Positions 27,408 to 35,745 are shown, counted from the stretch's first letter. The stretch: 46,083 nucleotides of DNA from Chloroflexota bacterium (GCA_020628815.1 JAHDEN010000003.1:68146-114228); one strand, 5' to 3'. The notes: generated by a model from the sequence alone, not told the origin. Numbers and translations: made by a program.

Positions 27408-28397
27408 ATGGCTGGCTTTAAGCTCAACCGCAAACGAGTTACCTCGGTTTTAAGAATCATGGTCAGCCTGGTGCTTATCGGCTGGATGGTTTGGATGGCG
27501 GACGAAGCCCAGCTTGTTGAGCGGCTGCGTGGGGCTCACATCGGTTATTTGCTGATTATGGCTCTGGTGGTGAACCTAGATCGTTTTTTAATGGCGATCA
27601 AGTGGAACATGCTGCTGCGCTCGAAGGATATATTTTTGTCGTGGGGTGGGGCTATTAGCGCGTATTATCGTGCGTCGTTCTTTAATATTTTTCTACCCAC
27701 AGTAGGGTCAGACTCGTATCGGATTGTTGAGGTATCAACAAAAACCGGCCGGTCCGATGAAATTATCGCCTCGGTGGCGGTGGAACGGCTGTTTGGCATT
27801 ATTTCGACCGCCATTGTTAGCCTGATTAGCTTTGTTGCGTTTGTGGGATTAATTGATAACGATCAAAGTTGGACAACTGTTTTCCAACTGGTTCTTTTGC
27901 TAGGTGGGTTATCGGTTATTTTGCTTGTCTCGATGAACAGCAAAGTTCAGGGGATGATTTTTGATCGATTGCCGGCCGGCCGTTCTAAATGGGTCACCAA
28001 AATTCAAGCGATTGTGGATGCATACCAAGACTATGCTCAGCAAAAGCAGACCCTAGCTGTTTTTCTGATACTCTCTGTGATCGAACAGTTTTTTCAGGCG
28101 ATCACCTCATATTTTATTTCATTGTCCCTTGGCTTAAACATCGACTTTGTTTACTTTTTAATTTTTGTTCCATTGGTGATGATGATTATCCGTTTGCCAA
28201 TTTCTTTTGATGGCTACGGTGTTCGTGAAGGGTTATACATCTACTTTTTTGGTCTGGTGGCGGTTTCGCAGACAGATGCCTTTTTATTGGGATTTTTATC
28301 GACAATCCTATGGCGTTTTTCCAGCGCACCCCTTATGATTTACTACTTCTGGGCCAATGACACCAAAGCGGTCCCCGTTCCACCCACAACAACTTAA
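27408..28397 (+). CDS. Flippase-like membrane protein (LPG_synthase_TM family)
   Basis: A 329-residue protein with about eight hydrophobic segments, of the lysylphosphatidylglycerol-synthase transmembrane (UPF0104, AglD-like) type. Signatures include the early LVVNLDRFLMAIKWNMLLRSKDI, YYRASFFNIFLPTVGSDSYR with the conserved F(L)P.xxGxDxxR stretch, ASVAVERLFGI and, near the end, PISFDGYGVREGLYIYFFG. Members without the C-terminal aminoacyl domain, as here, are common beside glycosyltransferases and are thought to move or help move lipid-linked sugars. It starts three bases after the DUF5060 gene. No stronger functional claim is possible. Confidence 0.85.
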   Translation: MAGFKLNRKRVTSVLRIMVSLVLIGWMVWMADEAQLVERLRGAHIGYLLIMALVVNLDRFLMAIKWNMLLRSKDIFLSWGGAISAYYRASFFNIFLPTVGSDSYRIVEVSTKTGRSDEIIASVAVERLFGIISTAIVSLISFVAFVGLIDNDQSWTTVFQLVLLLGGLSVILLVSMNSKVQGMIFDRLPAGRSKWVTKIQAIVDAYQDYAQQKQTLAVFLILSVIEQFFQAITSYFISLSLGLNIDFVYFLIFVPLVMMIIRLPISFDGYGVREGLYIYFFGLVAVSQTDAFLLGFLSTILWRFSSAPLMIYYFWANDTKAVPVPPTTT

Positions 28398-28440
28398 CCA
28401 TTTAAACTTGTTTAGTACCCCTATTTTTTTCTAATCCAAC

Positions 28441-28980
28441 ATGAAACTGAGTGCAATAACCAAAGGATTAAAACGCTTTCTCACCCCGGCCTTTGTGGTG
28501 ACATTAATTTATTATCTGCGCCACAGGGCCAAAGTAAGCCCCAAGGCGGAAGTTGATTTAACGCAAAATTTAAAATTTGGAAAAAACTGTGTGGTAAGCT
28601 CTTACTGCAAAGTTAAAGCGACCGACGGCCCACTGATTGTGGGTGAACGTGGAGGTTTTGCCACCGGCTGTTTTATCGCGAGCGGCGAGGGTGGGATTGA
28701 GATCGGAGATAACGCAATTGTTGGCCCAAACGTCAATATCGTTGCGGTCAACTATCGCACCGATCAGCTCGACACCCATTTAGAAGATCTTGGCTCTACA
28801 TCAAAAGGGATTAAGATCGGGAACAATGTTTGGATCGGCGCAGGCTGTACGATCTTGGATGGTGCTGTAATTGGCGATAATACGATTGTGGTTGCCAACA
28901 GTTTGGTAAACCGCCGTTATAAATCAAACGTTATTTTGCAGGGTAATCCGGCGAAGGTTTTGATGAAGCGGTCGGCTTAA
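28441..28980 (+). CDS. Left-handed beta-helix acyltransferase (hexapeptide repeat)
   Basis: A 179-residue protein with hexapeptide repeats through most of its length, for example IEIGDNAIVGPNVNI, then IKIGNNVWIGAGCTILDG, AVIGDNTIVVANSLV and the closing QGNPAKVLMK, as in WbbJ/CatB-like O- or N-acetyltransferases. Two points are unusual. The place where relatives have Asn-His with the catalytic histidine reads AVNYRTD, so the histidine is tyrosine; another histidine (THLEDL) follows nine residues later. The gene also sits immediately upstream of an acyl carrier protein set, so the acyl donor might be ACP-bound rather than CoA-bound. The gene has no CGGCCG sites. Confidence 0.85.
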   Translation: MKLSAITKGLKRFLTPAFVVTLIYYLRHRAKVSPKAEVDLTQNLKFGKNCVVSSYCKVKATDGPLIVGERGGFATGCFIASGEGGIEIGDNAIVGPNVNIVAVNYRTDQLDTHLEDLGSTSKGIKIGNNVWIGAGCTILDGAVIGDNTIVVANSLVNRRYKSNVILQGNPAKVLMKRSA

Positions 28981-29057
28981 AAATTAAATTGAAAGCTGCA
29001 GTTTTGTGGCTTATAACTACTCTGTGAGGCAAAGAATTTAGAGTAACTAAAAAGTAT

Positions 29058-29083
29058 GTCATACCCGCGAACGCAGGAATGAC
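29058..29083. repeat. REP-like hairpin with GTCAT/ATGAC ends
   Basis: GTCATACCCGC (29058-29068) and GCAGGAATGAC (29073-29083) form an imperfect 11-bp stem with two mismatches and a short loop. The left arm resembles the reverse complement of the right end of the element at 35495-35562, and the right arm resembles the reverse complement of that element's left end. It looks like a one-hairpin derivative of the same family, and lies 40 bases before the acyl carrier protein start. Confidence 0.6.
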
Positions 29084-29123
29084 GATCGGAATATAATTTG
29101 TGATTCAGAGTACCAACATAGAC

Positions 29124-29420
29124 ATGAAAGAAAAAATCATAGAAATCATTGCTGATGCAATTGTAGAATTAAACGAAGAGCTCGAATACGAAGAGCTTGA
29201 GAATGTAACCGCAGACACCGCGATTTTTGGTGGTGAAAGTGGCATCGACTCCCTATCTTTGGTGAGTTTGGTGGTTGAAGTAGAAGGGCAGGTTAACGAC
29301 GAGTTTGATGCGAATGTGACGCTGGCTGATGAAAAGGCGATGTCGTCTCGCAACAGCCCGTATCGGAATGTGACCGCTTTTGCTGAATTTATTATGACCA
29401 AGCTCGGAGAAGAGGCTTAA
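29124..29420 (+). CDS. Acyl carrier protein-like protein
   Basis: A 98-residue acidic, helical protein with the phosphopantetheine site ESGIDSLSLVSL; S43 in the DSL motif would carry the prosthetic arm. Acyl carriers are usually about 75-90 residues; here an extra segment (DEKAMSSRNSPYRNV) lies between helices 3 and 4. The frame is open to a GTG at 29100, but the ATG at 29124 gives the normal ACP N-terminus and is preferred. Its stop overlaps the reductase start (TAATG). Together with the reductase, the AMP-ligase and the upstream acyltransferase it looks like a private acyl-donor system. It has no CGGCCG sites. Confidence 0.85.
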   Translation: MKEKIIEIIADAIVELNEELEYEELENVTADTAIFGGESGIDSLSLVSLVVEVEGQVNDEFDANVTLADEKAMSSRNSPYRNVTAFAEFIMTKLGEEA

Positions 29421-30115
29421 TGGAAACGATGGTGATCACCGGCACACGCAAGGGTATCGGCCGTTATTTGGCCGAATACTACGTGGGCAAAGGATATAAC
29501 GTGATTGGCTGTAGCCGTTCAGCGGCCGATTATGAGCTTGAAAACTATGAACACTACGAGCTCGACGTGGCTGACGAAAAAGCGGTTGGCAAGATGGTGC
29601 GCAGCGTGGCCCGTGATCACGGCGGGATCGATATTTTGCTCAATAATGCAGGTATCGCATCGATGAACCATTTTTTGCTCACGCCGCTTAGCACGGTTGA
29701 GCGGATTTTTGCGACCAACGTGTTTGGCACCTTTAATTTCTGCCGTGAGGTGGGGAAGGCGATGGCGAAGCAGCGCTACGGCCGGATTGTGAACTTTGCA
29801 ACGGTGGCTGCCCCCCTGAAATTAGAGGGTGAAGCGGCATATGCAGCCTCGAAAGCGGCTGTAGCTAATTTGACCCAGTTGATTGCCAAAGAGCTGGCAG
29901 AGTTCAACATCACCGTCAATGCGGTAGGGCCAACGCCGGTGGCAACTGATCTGATTCGTGGCGTATCAGACGATAAAATCGACGATTTGATCAATACGCA
30001 AGCGATCAAACGGATGGGGGAGTATCGGGACATTAGCAATGTTACCGATTTCTTGATTCAAAAAGAAAGTGACTTTATCACCGGCCAAGTCATCTACTTG
30101 GGTGGTGTTTCCTAA
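29420..30115 (+). CDS. FabG-like SDR reductase with Thr in the catalytic Ser position
   Basis: A 231-residue classical short-chain dehydrogenase. The cofactor motif is GTRKGIG (8-14), NNAG is at 75-78, N100 is present and YAASK (141-145) supplies the YxxxK pair. Thirteen residues before the tyrosine, where the catalytic serine is expected, there is T128 in NFATVAAP; threonine can keep the hydroxyl. VNAVGPTPVATDL follows as in ketoreductases. Being between an ACP and an AMP-ligase and coupled to the former, it probably reduces (or oxidises) an ACP-bound beta-keto or hydroxy-acyl group. Specificity for NADPH is not certain. Confidence 0.88.
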   Translation: METMVITGTRKGIGRYLAEYYVGKGYNVIGCSRSAADYELENYEHYELDVADEKAVGKMVRSVARDHGGIDILLNNAGIASMNHFLLTPLSTVERIFATNVFGTFNFCREVGKAMAKQRYGRIVNFATVAAPLKLEGEAAYAASKAAVANLTQLIAKELAEFNITVNAVGPTPVATDLIRGVSDDKIDDLINTQAIKRMGEYRDISNVTDFLIQKESDFITGQVIYLGGVS

Positions 30116-30130
30116 CCGATTCGTTTTTCT

Positions 30131-31465
30131 ATGCTTAACCCTGCACAGCTTTTGCAAGCGTTCCCAAATCGTCTGGCCTTAATTTGGCAAGAACAAAGAA
30201 TTTCATATAGTCAGCTAGGCGAGCTAGTTACACAACAGACCAAATGGATGGTCGATAACGAAATTGTGTCTGGCAGCGTCGTGGGGTTGAAGGGTGACTT
30301 TTCAGACCGCTCGATTCCGCTTTTGTTGGCACTGCTTAGCCAAAAGTTTGTTGTGGCGCTGCTGCCATCCGGCCGGGCAGATCTTGACGTGCTGTGCAAC
30401 TTGGTTCAAGCGGACGTTTTGATTGACACGAGCAGAGATGAAGTCGTAGTTGAAAAGCTGGAGCGTTCGGCCGATTATCATCCCTTAATTCAAGAGCTGT
30501 TTGCCAATAACGAAGCTGGATTTGTGATCTTCTCGTCTGGTAGTTCAGGGCGGCCGAAGCCGATTTTGCACAACCTAAATCGCTTTTTGAAAAAATATGA
30601 GCGAGCCAACAAACCGTTTGTTACGCTGACCTTTTTGTTGCTCGATCATATCGCTGGGATTGACACCTTGTTTTACGTGCTGTTTAGCGGCGGCACGCTT
30701 GTGGCGCCACAAGAGCGCGGAGCAAGTGCGATTTGCAAACTGATTGAAGGGGCCAAAGTTGAAGTGCTGCCTGTATCCCCATCCTTTTTAAATTTGCTCT
30801 GGCTGTCTGGGGATTTTGACCAGCATGATTTGAGCAGCGTGAGAATTGTGACTTATGGCTCTGAGCCGATGACACAGCAGAATCTTGATCATGTGCAGGT
30901 CATGTTCCCCAATGCTGCGATCAAGCAAAAATATGGCACATCAGAGTTTGGCTCACCCGCTTCAAAATCACGCGGGAATGATCAGCTGTGGATTAAGCTT
31001 GAAGGGGATCATTTTCAGACCAAAGTGGTTGACGGCATTTTGTTCATTAAGTCAGATACAACGATGTTGGGGTATTTGGACGATTCTGAGCCGATGTTTG
31101 TGGATGGGTGGTATAACACGGGGGATCAGGTAGAAGTTGATGGGGAATGGATGAAAATCCTCGGCCGGGATTCTGATTTGATCAATGTGGGGGGAGAGAA
31201 AGTTTTCCCCAGCGAAGTTGAAGCGGTTGTGCAAACGGTGGATGGGGTGATTGAAAGCTCCGTTTACGGCGAATCTAATCCGATAACGGGGCAGATCGTA
31301 TGCGCCATGGTCTATTTGCAAGCAGACGCAGATCGTAAAGCGACTAAAAAATTGATAAAACGTGCTTGTGCAGACCAACTTGCCCGATATAAAGTACCGG
31401 TAAGAATAAAATTTTCTGACACTCCATTAACCAATCAACGCCAAAAGAAAATTCGTGCTGGGTAA
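30131..31465 (+). CDS. AMP-forming acyl/aryl ligase (ANL superfamily), ACP-loading candidate
   Basis: A 444-residue adenylate-forming enzyme, shorter than typical acyl-CoA ligases (500-650). Core motifs are in order: SSGSSGRPK (135-143, P-loop), YGTSE (268-272), GWYNTGD (326-332), GRDSDLINVGGEKVFP (345-360), and QKKIR near the C-terminus, where K440 could be the catalytic lysine of the mobile domain. The N-terminal region is short, as in stand-alone loading enzymes. It lies 15 bases after the reductase. It most likely activates a carboxylic acid with ATP and loads it on the neighbouring ACP. CoA as acceptor cannot be excluded. Confidence 0.87.
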   Translation: MLNPAQLLQAFPNRLALIWQEQRISYSQLGELVTQQTKWMVDNEIVSGSVVGLKGDFSDRSIPLLLALLSQKFVVALLPSGRADLDVLCNLVQADVLIDTSRDEVVVEKLERSADYHPLIQELFANNEAGFVIFSSGSSGRPKPILHNLNRFLKKYERANKPFVTLTFLLLDHIAGIDTLFYVLFSGGTLVAPQERGASAICKLIEGAKVEVLPVSPSFLNLLWLSGDFDQHDLSSVRIVTYGSEPMTQQNLDHVQVMFPNAAIKQKYGTSEFGSPASKSRGNDQLWIKLEGDHFQTKVVDGILFIKSDTTMLGYLDDSEPMFVDGWYNTGDQVEVDGEWMKILGRDSDLINVGGEKVFPSEVEAVVQTVDGVIESSVYGESNPITGQIVCAMVYLQADADRKATKKLIKRACADQLARYKVPVRIKFSDTPLTNQRQKKIRAG

Positions 31466-31562
31466 CAATCTTGAATCGAAATCGACTTAAGGTGCAGAAA
31501 TCAATTGGCTTCTCTCCTGTCATTCCGGCTCTCGCTCAGCACATTAATTAGCTTAAAACTTT

Positions 31563-33182
31563 ATGATTACACACCAAGAGCCAACAACAGAAACCTATCA
31601 CCCACTTTCGGTTTCGGCCGGCTTTTTTGCCGTGTTGGTCGTTTGTGTTGTTTTGCGCCTGCTTCAGATTGATGAGTGGAGCATTTGGATTGAAGAGAAT
31701 CATCTGGTGCGTGATGTAAAGCTTTATATGGAGTCACTGTCGGCCATATTAGGGAATCCACGGCCGGTGTTTTATCTCCTGGTTTTACCTGTTTTTCAAG
31801 TTTGGGGAGTCAGCTTAGTCAACGCTCGAATTATATCCGCCTTCATCGGTATTTTGACTCTGCCGATCTTTTACCTTTTTGCACGGCTGGCAATTAACAG
31901 GCGTACGGCCCTCATCGGGGCCTTGCTGTTGGCCCTTTCTCCTTGGCACATATTCTGGTCACAAAACGCCCGTTTTTATACGATTCTGCTCCTGTTTTAT
32001 GCTCTGGCGTATGTGTTTTTCTACCTCGCTTTAGAAACAGACCGTTTTGTTTTTACGATTTTGGCGATTGGTTTCTTAGGCGCAGCCACTTTGTCACATT
32101 CGATTGGTGCTCTGCTTGTCCCGCTTTTTGTTGCCCACTACATCGTCTTAAAATTTAGCAGCACCGCCCCGCCGCCCGGTTTACACTTGCTGCATTTGTT
32201 ACCCTATGTGCTGTTGCCCTTCGTGGGATATTTTGCGTATGAAGGGCTGCGTGTTTTTGTGCTTGGGCAAAACCTGTTTATCGTTGACTTGTATGAGCAG
32301 TTTTTTGATAGCACTACCGCTTCATTTATCGGATACAAAGGGCCGCTGGTCATGTTTACCTCGGTGTTTTACAACATCGGGTTTCCCTTGGGCATTTTGT
32401 CTGCTTATGGTGCATTTGACCTGATCTTTGTACAGCGCAAACGCTTGGGCACTATGCTGGCCTTCTCGGCTTACGGGCCGTTGGTGCTGCTGATGCTGAT
32501 TACCCTATTTGCTGAAAGCACCACCAACCGCTATGCGTTTATGTCGCTACCCTTCTGGATCTTGTTGGCAGCTTCGGGCATTTATCGCATTATCAATTTG
32601 CGTAACACCGTGATTGGGGTGTTGCTTCTGATCCTGATCGCCCTGTCATTCTTTTTCGACCCTGTCATCCTTGATGTGATTCATTTTGCGGGGCAAAGCG
32701 CTATATTTCAGGTTGGTTTGGTTTTGACGATTCTTTTGCTGTGGGTCGCTTATTTGTTTTGGGGTGAGGCGTATCATGTTGCGGCCGCGGGCATCACGCT
32801 GCTGTTTGTGACCATTTTGCACCCGGCCGTGGCCGACACAATGTACTTTGCTTTCCAGCATGGGCATCGTGACAACTGGCAGGGGGCGATTCAAACGATT
32901 GAGCAGCAGGCTCAGCCGGAAGACGACGTGGTGACCCATCTGTTCCCGGTTGGACGTTACTACCTAGATCGCAGCGTGATTTCGATGGATGATTTGCGCG
33001 ATAATCCCGGCCGATTTGAAGGCAAAACCGTTTGGCTAATCGAAGATGAGGGAGCGGCCGTTTATTTGGGGGCAAACTTCACCAACTGGGTTGTTGATTC
33101 CGGCTGTGTTGTGGCTGGGGATTGGGACAACTTTGTTGCAGGGCGCAGTTGGCCCATGAAGCTCTATCGCTGTACCCCTTAA
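31563..33182 (+). CDS. GT39-type membrane glycosyltransferase (PMT_2-like)
   Basis: A 539-residue polytopic protein with about 12 hydrophobic segments. Soon after the first helix is IDEWSIWIEENH, with the acidic pair expected at the GT-C active site, then PRPVFYLLVLPVFQVWG and SPWHIFWSQNARFYTILLLF, the conserved SxWHxxxSQxARxY motif of this group. The C-terminal 120 residues form a soluble outward domain ending in ...RSWPMKLYRC. It would use a polyprenyl-phosphate sugar outside the membrane. It follows a 97-base gap and ends the long run of plus-strand genes; the next gene is convergent. Confidence 0.83.
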   Translation: MITHQEPTTETYHPLSVSAGFFAVLVVCVVLRLLQIDEWSIWIEENHLVRDVKLYMESLSAILGNPRPVFYLLVLPVFQVWGVSLVNARIISAFIGILTLPIFYLFARLAINRRTALIGALLLALSPWHIFWSQNARFYTILLLFYALAYVFFYLALETDRFVFTILAIGFLGAATLSHSIGALLVPLFVAHYIVLKFSSTAPPPGLHLLHLLPYVLLPFVGYFAYEGLRVFVLGQNLFIVDLYEQFFDSTTASFIGYKGPLVMFTSVFYNIGFPLGILSAYGAFDLIFVQRKRLGTMLAFSAYGPLVLLMLITLFAESTTNRYAFMSLPFWILLAASGIYRIINLRNTVIGVLLLILIALSFFFDPVILDVIHFAGQSAIFQVGLVLTILLLWVAYLFWGEAYHVAAAGITLLFVTILHPAVADTMYFAFQHGHRDNWQGAIQTIEQQAQPEDDVVTHLFPVGRYYLDRSVISMDDLRDNPGRFEGKTVWLIEDEGAAVYLGANFTNWVVDSGCVVAGDWDNFVAGRSWPMKLYRCTP

Positions 33183-33232
33183 GCTCGTAACTCAAACAGC
33201 TACCAAATTTAAATTTTCAGCCCCGAGCCTGC

Positions 33233-33634
33233 TTACTTCTCAACCCTTTTTTCAGGATGCACACCCTCAACGGGCCAGTTGTTGTCGGTGATTGCTACCC
33301 CGTTCAGCAGTTCCCGCATATCGGTGGACAAACTAATCAGCTCCCCTTTTTCTCGGCGGGGGCCAAACTCATCACGCAGGGCGGTAATCAAAACCTGGGC
33401 GATTTCTTCTTTTATCGCTTGCGGCCGACCTTCGCGAATCACGGCCGTGAGGCAGGCCATTTTGTATTCCTCTCCACCTTCCGCCATATGGTATTCAGTT
33501 AGCTTAATGGCGCGGCTTTTGAGCCCTTTCCAGCGGATCGAGTCTACCTGCTCCAGTTTAAAATGGAGCTTTTCAAAAAATGGGGCCGGATCAAAATTTA
33601 GATTGTCTGTGTATTCAAGAATTATATTTGGCAT
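33233..33634 (-). CDS. 5-carboxymethyl-2-hydroxymuconate isomerase-like tautomerase
   Basis: A 133-residue tautomerase-superfamily protein resembling HpaF/CHMI. The start MPNIILEYTDNL gives Pro2 as the catalytic base after removal of Met1. Other matching parts are KSRAIKLTEYHMAEGGEEYKMA and VIREGRPQAIKEEIAQVLITAL. The length fits CHMI (about 125). No other homoprotocatechuate pathway gene is nearby, so the classical aromatic-degradation role is unsupported by context. It is convergent with the GT39 gene and divergent from the MttB-like gene, across a gap with a perfect inverted repeat. Confidence 0.75.
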   Translation of the reverse strand: MPNIILEYTDNLNFDPAPFFEKLHFKLEQVDSIRWKGLKSRAIKLTEYHMAEGGEEYKMACLTAVIREGRPQAIKEEIAQVLITALRDEFGPRREKGELISLSTDMRELLNGVAITDNNWPVEGVHPEKRVEK

Positions 33635-33733
33635 GATGTTTAGCTTTTAACTGTCAGAATTTAGCTTGTTGAGTTCGATAATTTTAACCCACCTTGTCAT
33701 TATTCAGTAGGTGCCAAAATTGACATGAGCAAA

Positions 33734-33791
33734 CGTGTTGCGTGGAACGTTGAATCTATCAAGCGCGAGCTTTTACGTTCCACGCAACACG
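33734..33791. repeat. Perfect 17-bp inverted repeat in a divergent intergenic region
   Basis: CGTGTTGCGTGGAACGT (33734-33750) and its exact reverse complement (33775-33791) are separated by 24 bases. No T-tract follows, and the arms lie between two divergent genes rather than after one, so it is not a normal terminator. It could be a palindromic repeat element, a small mobile-element remnant or a large operator. The wider gap (33635-33877, 243 bases) holds no gene; just before the MttB-like ATG there is a short GGGA(N6)TCCC repeat. Confidence 0.75.
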
Positions 33792-33877
33792 CCTTAAATA
33801 GATTAATTCGATGCTGAATGGGTATCCCATCTTTTTGATAATTCCCCTCTTTTTACGGCTGGGAGTAAAATCCCAAA

Positions 33878-35410
33878 ATGACCTCAAGACGAACCCGAAG
33901 TAGAACCCGTAGATCTGTAAACGACAAGCCCAAATGGTTGCAAAAACCGTTTCAACTTTTGCAAAACCCCATCGCCCCCACTGAATGGTGTACACCGACC
34001 CAACTAGACCAAATTCATGATGCAACCATGCGCATTTTAGAAAATGTTGGCATCGATTTTATGGACGATGAGGCGCTTGATGCATGGGAGAATGCTGGTG
34101 CCAAAGTAGATCGAAACTCTCAGCATGTCTGGATTGATCGTGGACTGCTGATGGATCTGGTTGAAAAAGCCCCATCCCAATTTACGTGGCACGCCCGTAA
34201 CAGCGACAATAACTTGCAGATCGGCAGCAACTATATAAATTTTTCTCCCAATTCTGGCATGCCGTATGTTAGCGATCTCGACGGCGGCCGGCGTGTTTCA
34301 ATGCTTCAAGATTTCGAAAACTTTATCAAAATGGCCCATGCGGTGCCGTACTTCCAGTTTGTGGGTGGCCCGCTGTGTGAGCCGCAAGATGTCCGTAATT
34401 CTCTGCGCCACTTGTATCGGGTGCGGATCATGGCGCACAACACCGACCGAGCGATTCGTGATACCGCGAGCGGCCGCATAATCGCGGCCGACACGGTTGA
34501 GATGATGAAGATTATCCATGGGGGGGAGGTTCCCGGCTGTGTCGTGGGTGGGGTAGTCAACGTTAACAGCCCGCTCCGTTTTGACAATCGGATGCTGGGT
34601 GGGCTGATCACCTATGCCAAACTGGGGCAAGCTTCGATCATCACCCCCTTTATCATGGCTGGGGCGATGAGCCCGGTTACGTTGGCATCCGCACTGGCTC
34701 AGCAAAATGCTGAGGCGTTGGCCGGAGTTGCCTTGGCCCAACTGATCAACCCCGGTGCGCCGGTGCTGTACGGGGGATTTACGCAAAACGTTGATATGCG
34801 TTCAGGTTCTCCCGCTTTTGGTGGCCCTGAAGGGGGATGGGCCTTAATTGTGGGAGCACAGCTGGCTCGCCGGTATGGGGTCCCGTATCGGGCCAGCGGC
34901 AGCCTGACCAATTCAAAAGTGGCTGACGCCCAAGCGGCTTATGAAACGATGTGGACGATGTGGCCGGCCGTGATGTCGCACACTAACATGGTTTTGCACG
35001 GCGTCGGTTGGTTAGAAGGGGGACTAGTTGCCAGCTACGAAAAGTTCATGATCGATGCTGAAAACTTGGCCATGTTCACCCATTTCTTGAACAACTTTGA
35101 AATTAGCGAGGAGGCGTTCGCCATCGACGCAATTGATGAGGTTGGTTCAGGCGGACACCATTTCGGCACCCAACATACTCAAGATCGGTACGAGACCGCT
35201 TTTTACGAACCGCTGGTCAGTGACCGATTGGGCTTTGACGCATGGGAAGCGGCCGGGGCAGAAGATTCGCTGGTGCGGGCCAACAAACTCTATAAACAGG
35301 TGCTTCGCTCGCACGAAAAGCCCCCCTTGGATCAAGCCATCGCTGAAGAATTAGATGCGTATATCGCCAAGCGTGAGGCCGAGTTAGAAGGTGTTGACCT
35401 ATTTAATTGA
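33878..35410 (+). CDS. MttB-superfamily methyltransferase, non-pyrrolysine
   Basis: A 510-residue protein of the trimethylamine methyltransferase (MttB) superfamily. Recognisable parts are IHDATMRILENVGIDFMDDEA (about 46-66), the SPNSGMPYVSDLDGGRR segment, SLRHLYRVRIMAHNTDR, and GGFTQNVDMRSGSPAFGGPE followed by the barrel end. The frame has no amber codon, so it belongs to the non-Pyl branch (MtgB-like and others), which demethylates quaternary amines such as glycine betaine or carnitine onto a corrinoid protein. No corrinoid protein, corrinoid:folate methyltransferase or RamA activator is nearby, so it is an orphan here. The basic N-terminus (TSRRTRSRTRRS) is an extra. Confidence 0.85.
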   Translation: MTSRRTRSRTRRSVNDKPKWLQKPFQLLQNPIAPTEWCTPTQLDQIHDATMRILENVGIDFMDDEALDAWENAGAKVDRNSQHVWIDRGLLMDLVEKAPSQFTWHARNSDNNLQIGSNYINFSPNSGMPYVSDLDGGRRVSMLQDFENFIKMAHAVPYFQFVGGPLCEPQDVRNSLRHLYRVRIMAHNTDRAIRDTASGRIIAADTVEMMKIIHGGEVPGCVVGGVVNVNSPLRFDNRMLGGLITYAKLGQASIITPFIMAGAMSPVTLASALAQQNAEALAGVALAQLINPGAPVLYGGFTQNVDMRSGSPAFGGPEGGWALIVGAQLARRYGVPYRASGSLTNSKVADAQAAYETMWTMWPAVMSHTNMVLHGVGWLEGGLVASYEKFMIDAENLAMFTHFLNNFEISEEAFAIDAIDEVGSGGHHFGTQHTQDRYETAFYEPLVSDRLGFDAWEAAGAEDSLVRANKLYKQVLRSHEKPPLDQAIAEELDAYIAKREAELEGVDLFN

Positions 35411-35494
35411 GACTGCTGAAACACAACCGATGTTTGGATGGCTCAGAAAGATAGTAAATCGTCTCAAAAGTAATTTAGCATTTTTGAGGAAGGT

Positions 35495-35562
35495 GTCATT
35501 CCTGCGGAGGCAGGAATCGAGCGTCAAACTTAGCACTGGATACCCACCTTCGTGGGTATGAC
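35495..35562. repeat. Two-hairpin REP-like element with GTCAT...ATGAC ends
   Basis: The first hairpin is ATTCCTGC (35498-35505) / GCAGGAAT (35510-35517). The second is ATACCCAC (35540-35547) / GTGGGTAT (35552-35559). The element begins GTCAT and ends ATGAC, so its ends are inverted repeats. Many bacterial genomes carry abundant intergenic elements of this design. The surrounding gap (35411-35745, 335 bases) has no gene; its 3' part has AGGAGA (35734-35739), the ribosome-binding site of the next gene. Confidence 0.75.
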
Positions 35563-35745
35563 GATCCGCAGGAAGCGTTGAGAACCTCTGGAACAGGGCG
35601 CTGAAGGCTGAAATTCTTGGATTTATGTAAACAAATCAAGCTGATTGGGTTGATCTACGCCTTTGCTTGAGCCTGAATTGTTGTAAACTCGTAGTGGTGA
35701 CGAGATGCCTACGGTTTGATTAGAATCAGTCACAGGAGATAAACC

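Noticed and set aside
31510-31560. GTCATTCC stretch resembling the REP-like element
   Set aside because: Only the first eight bases match and no hairpin forms, so it is not counted as a copy.
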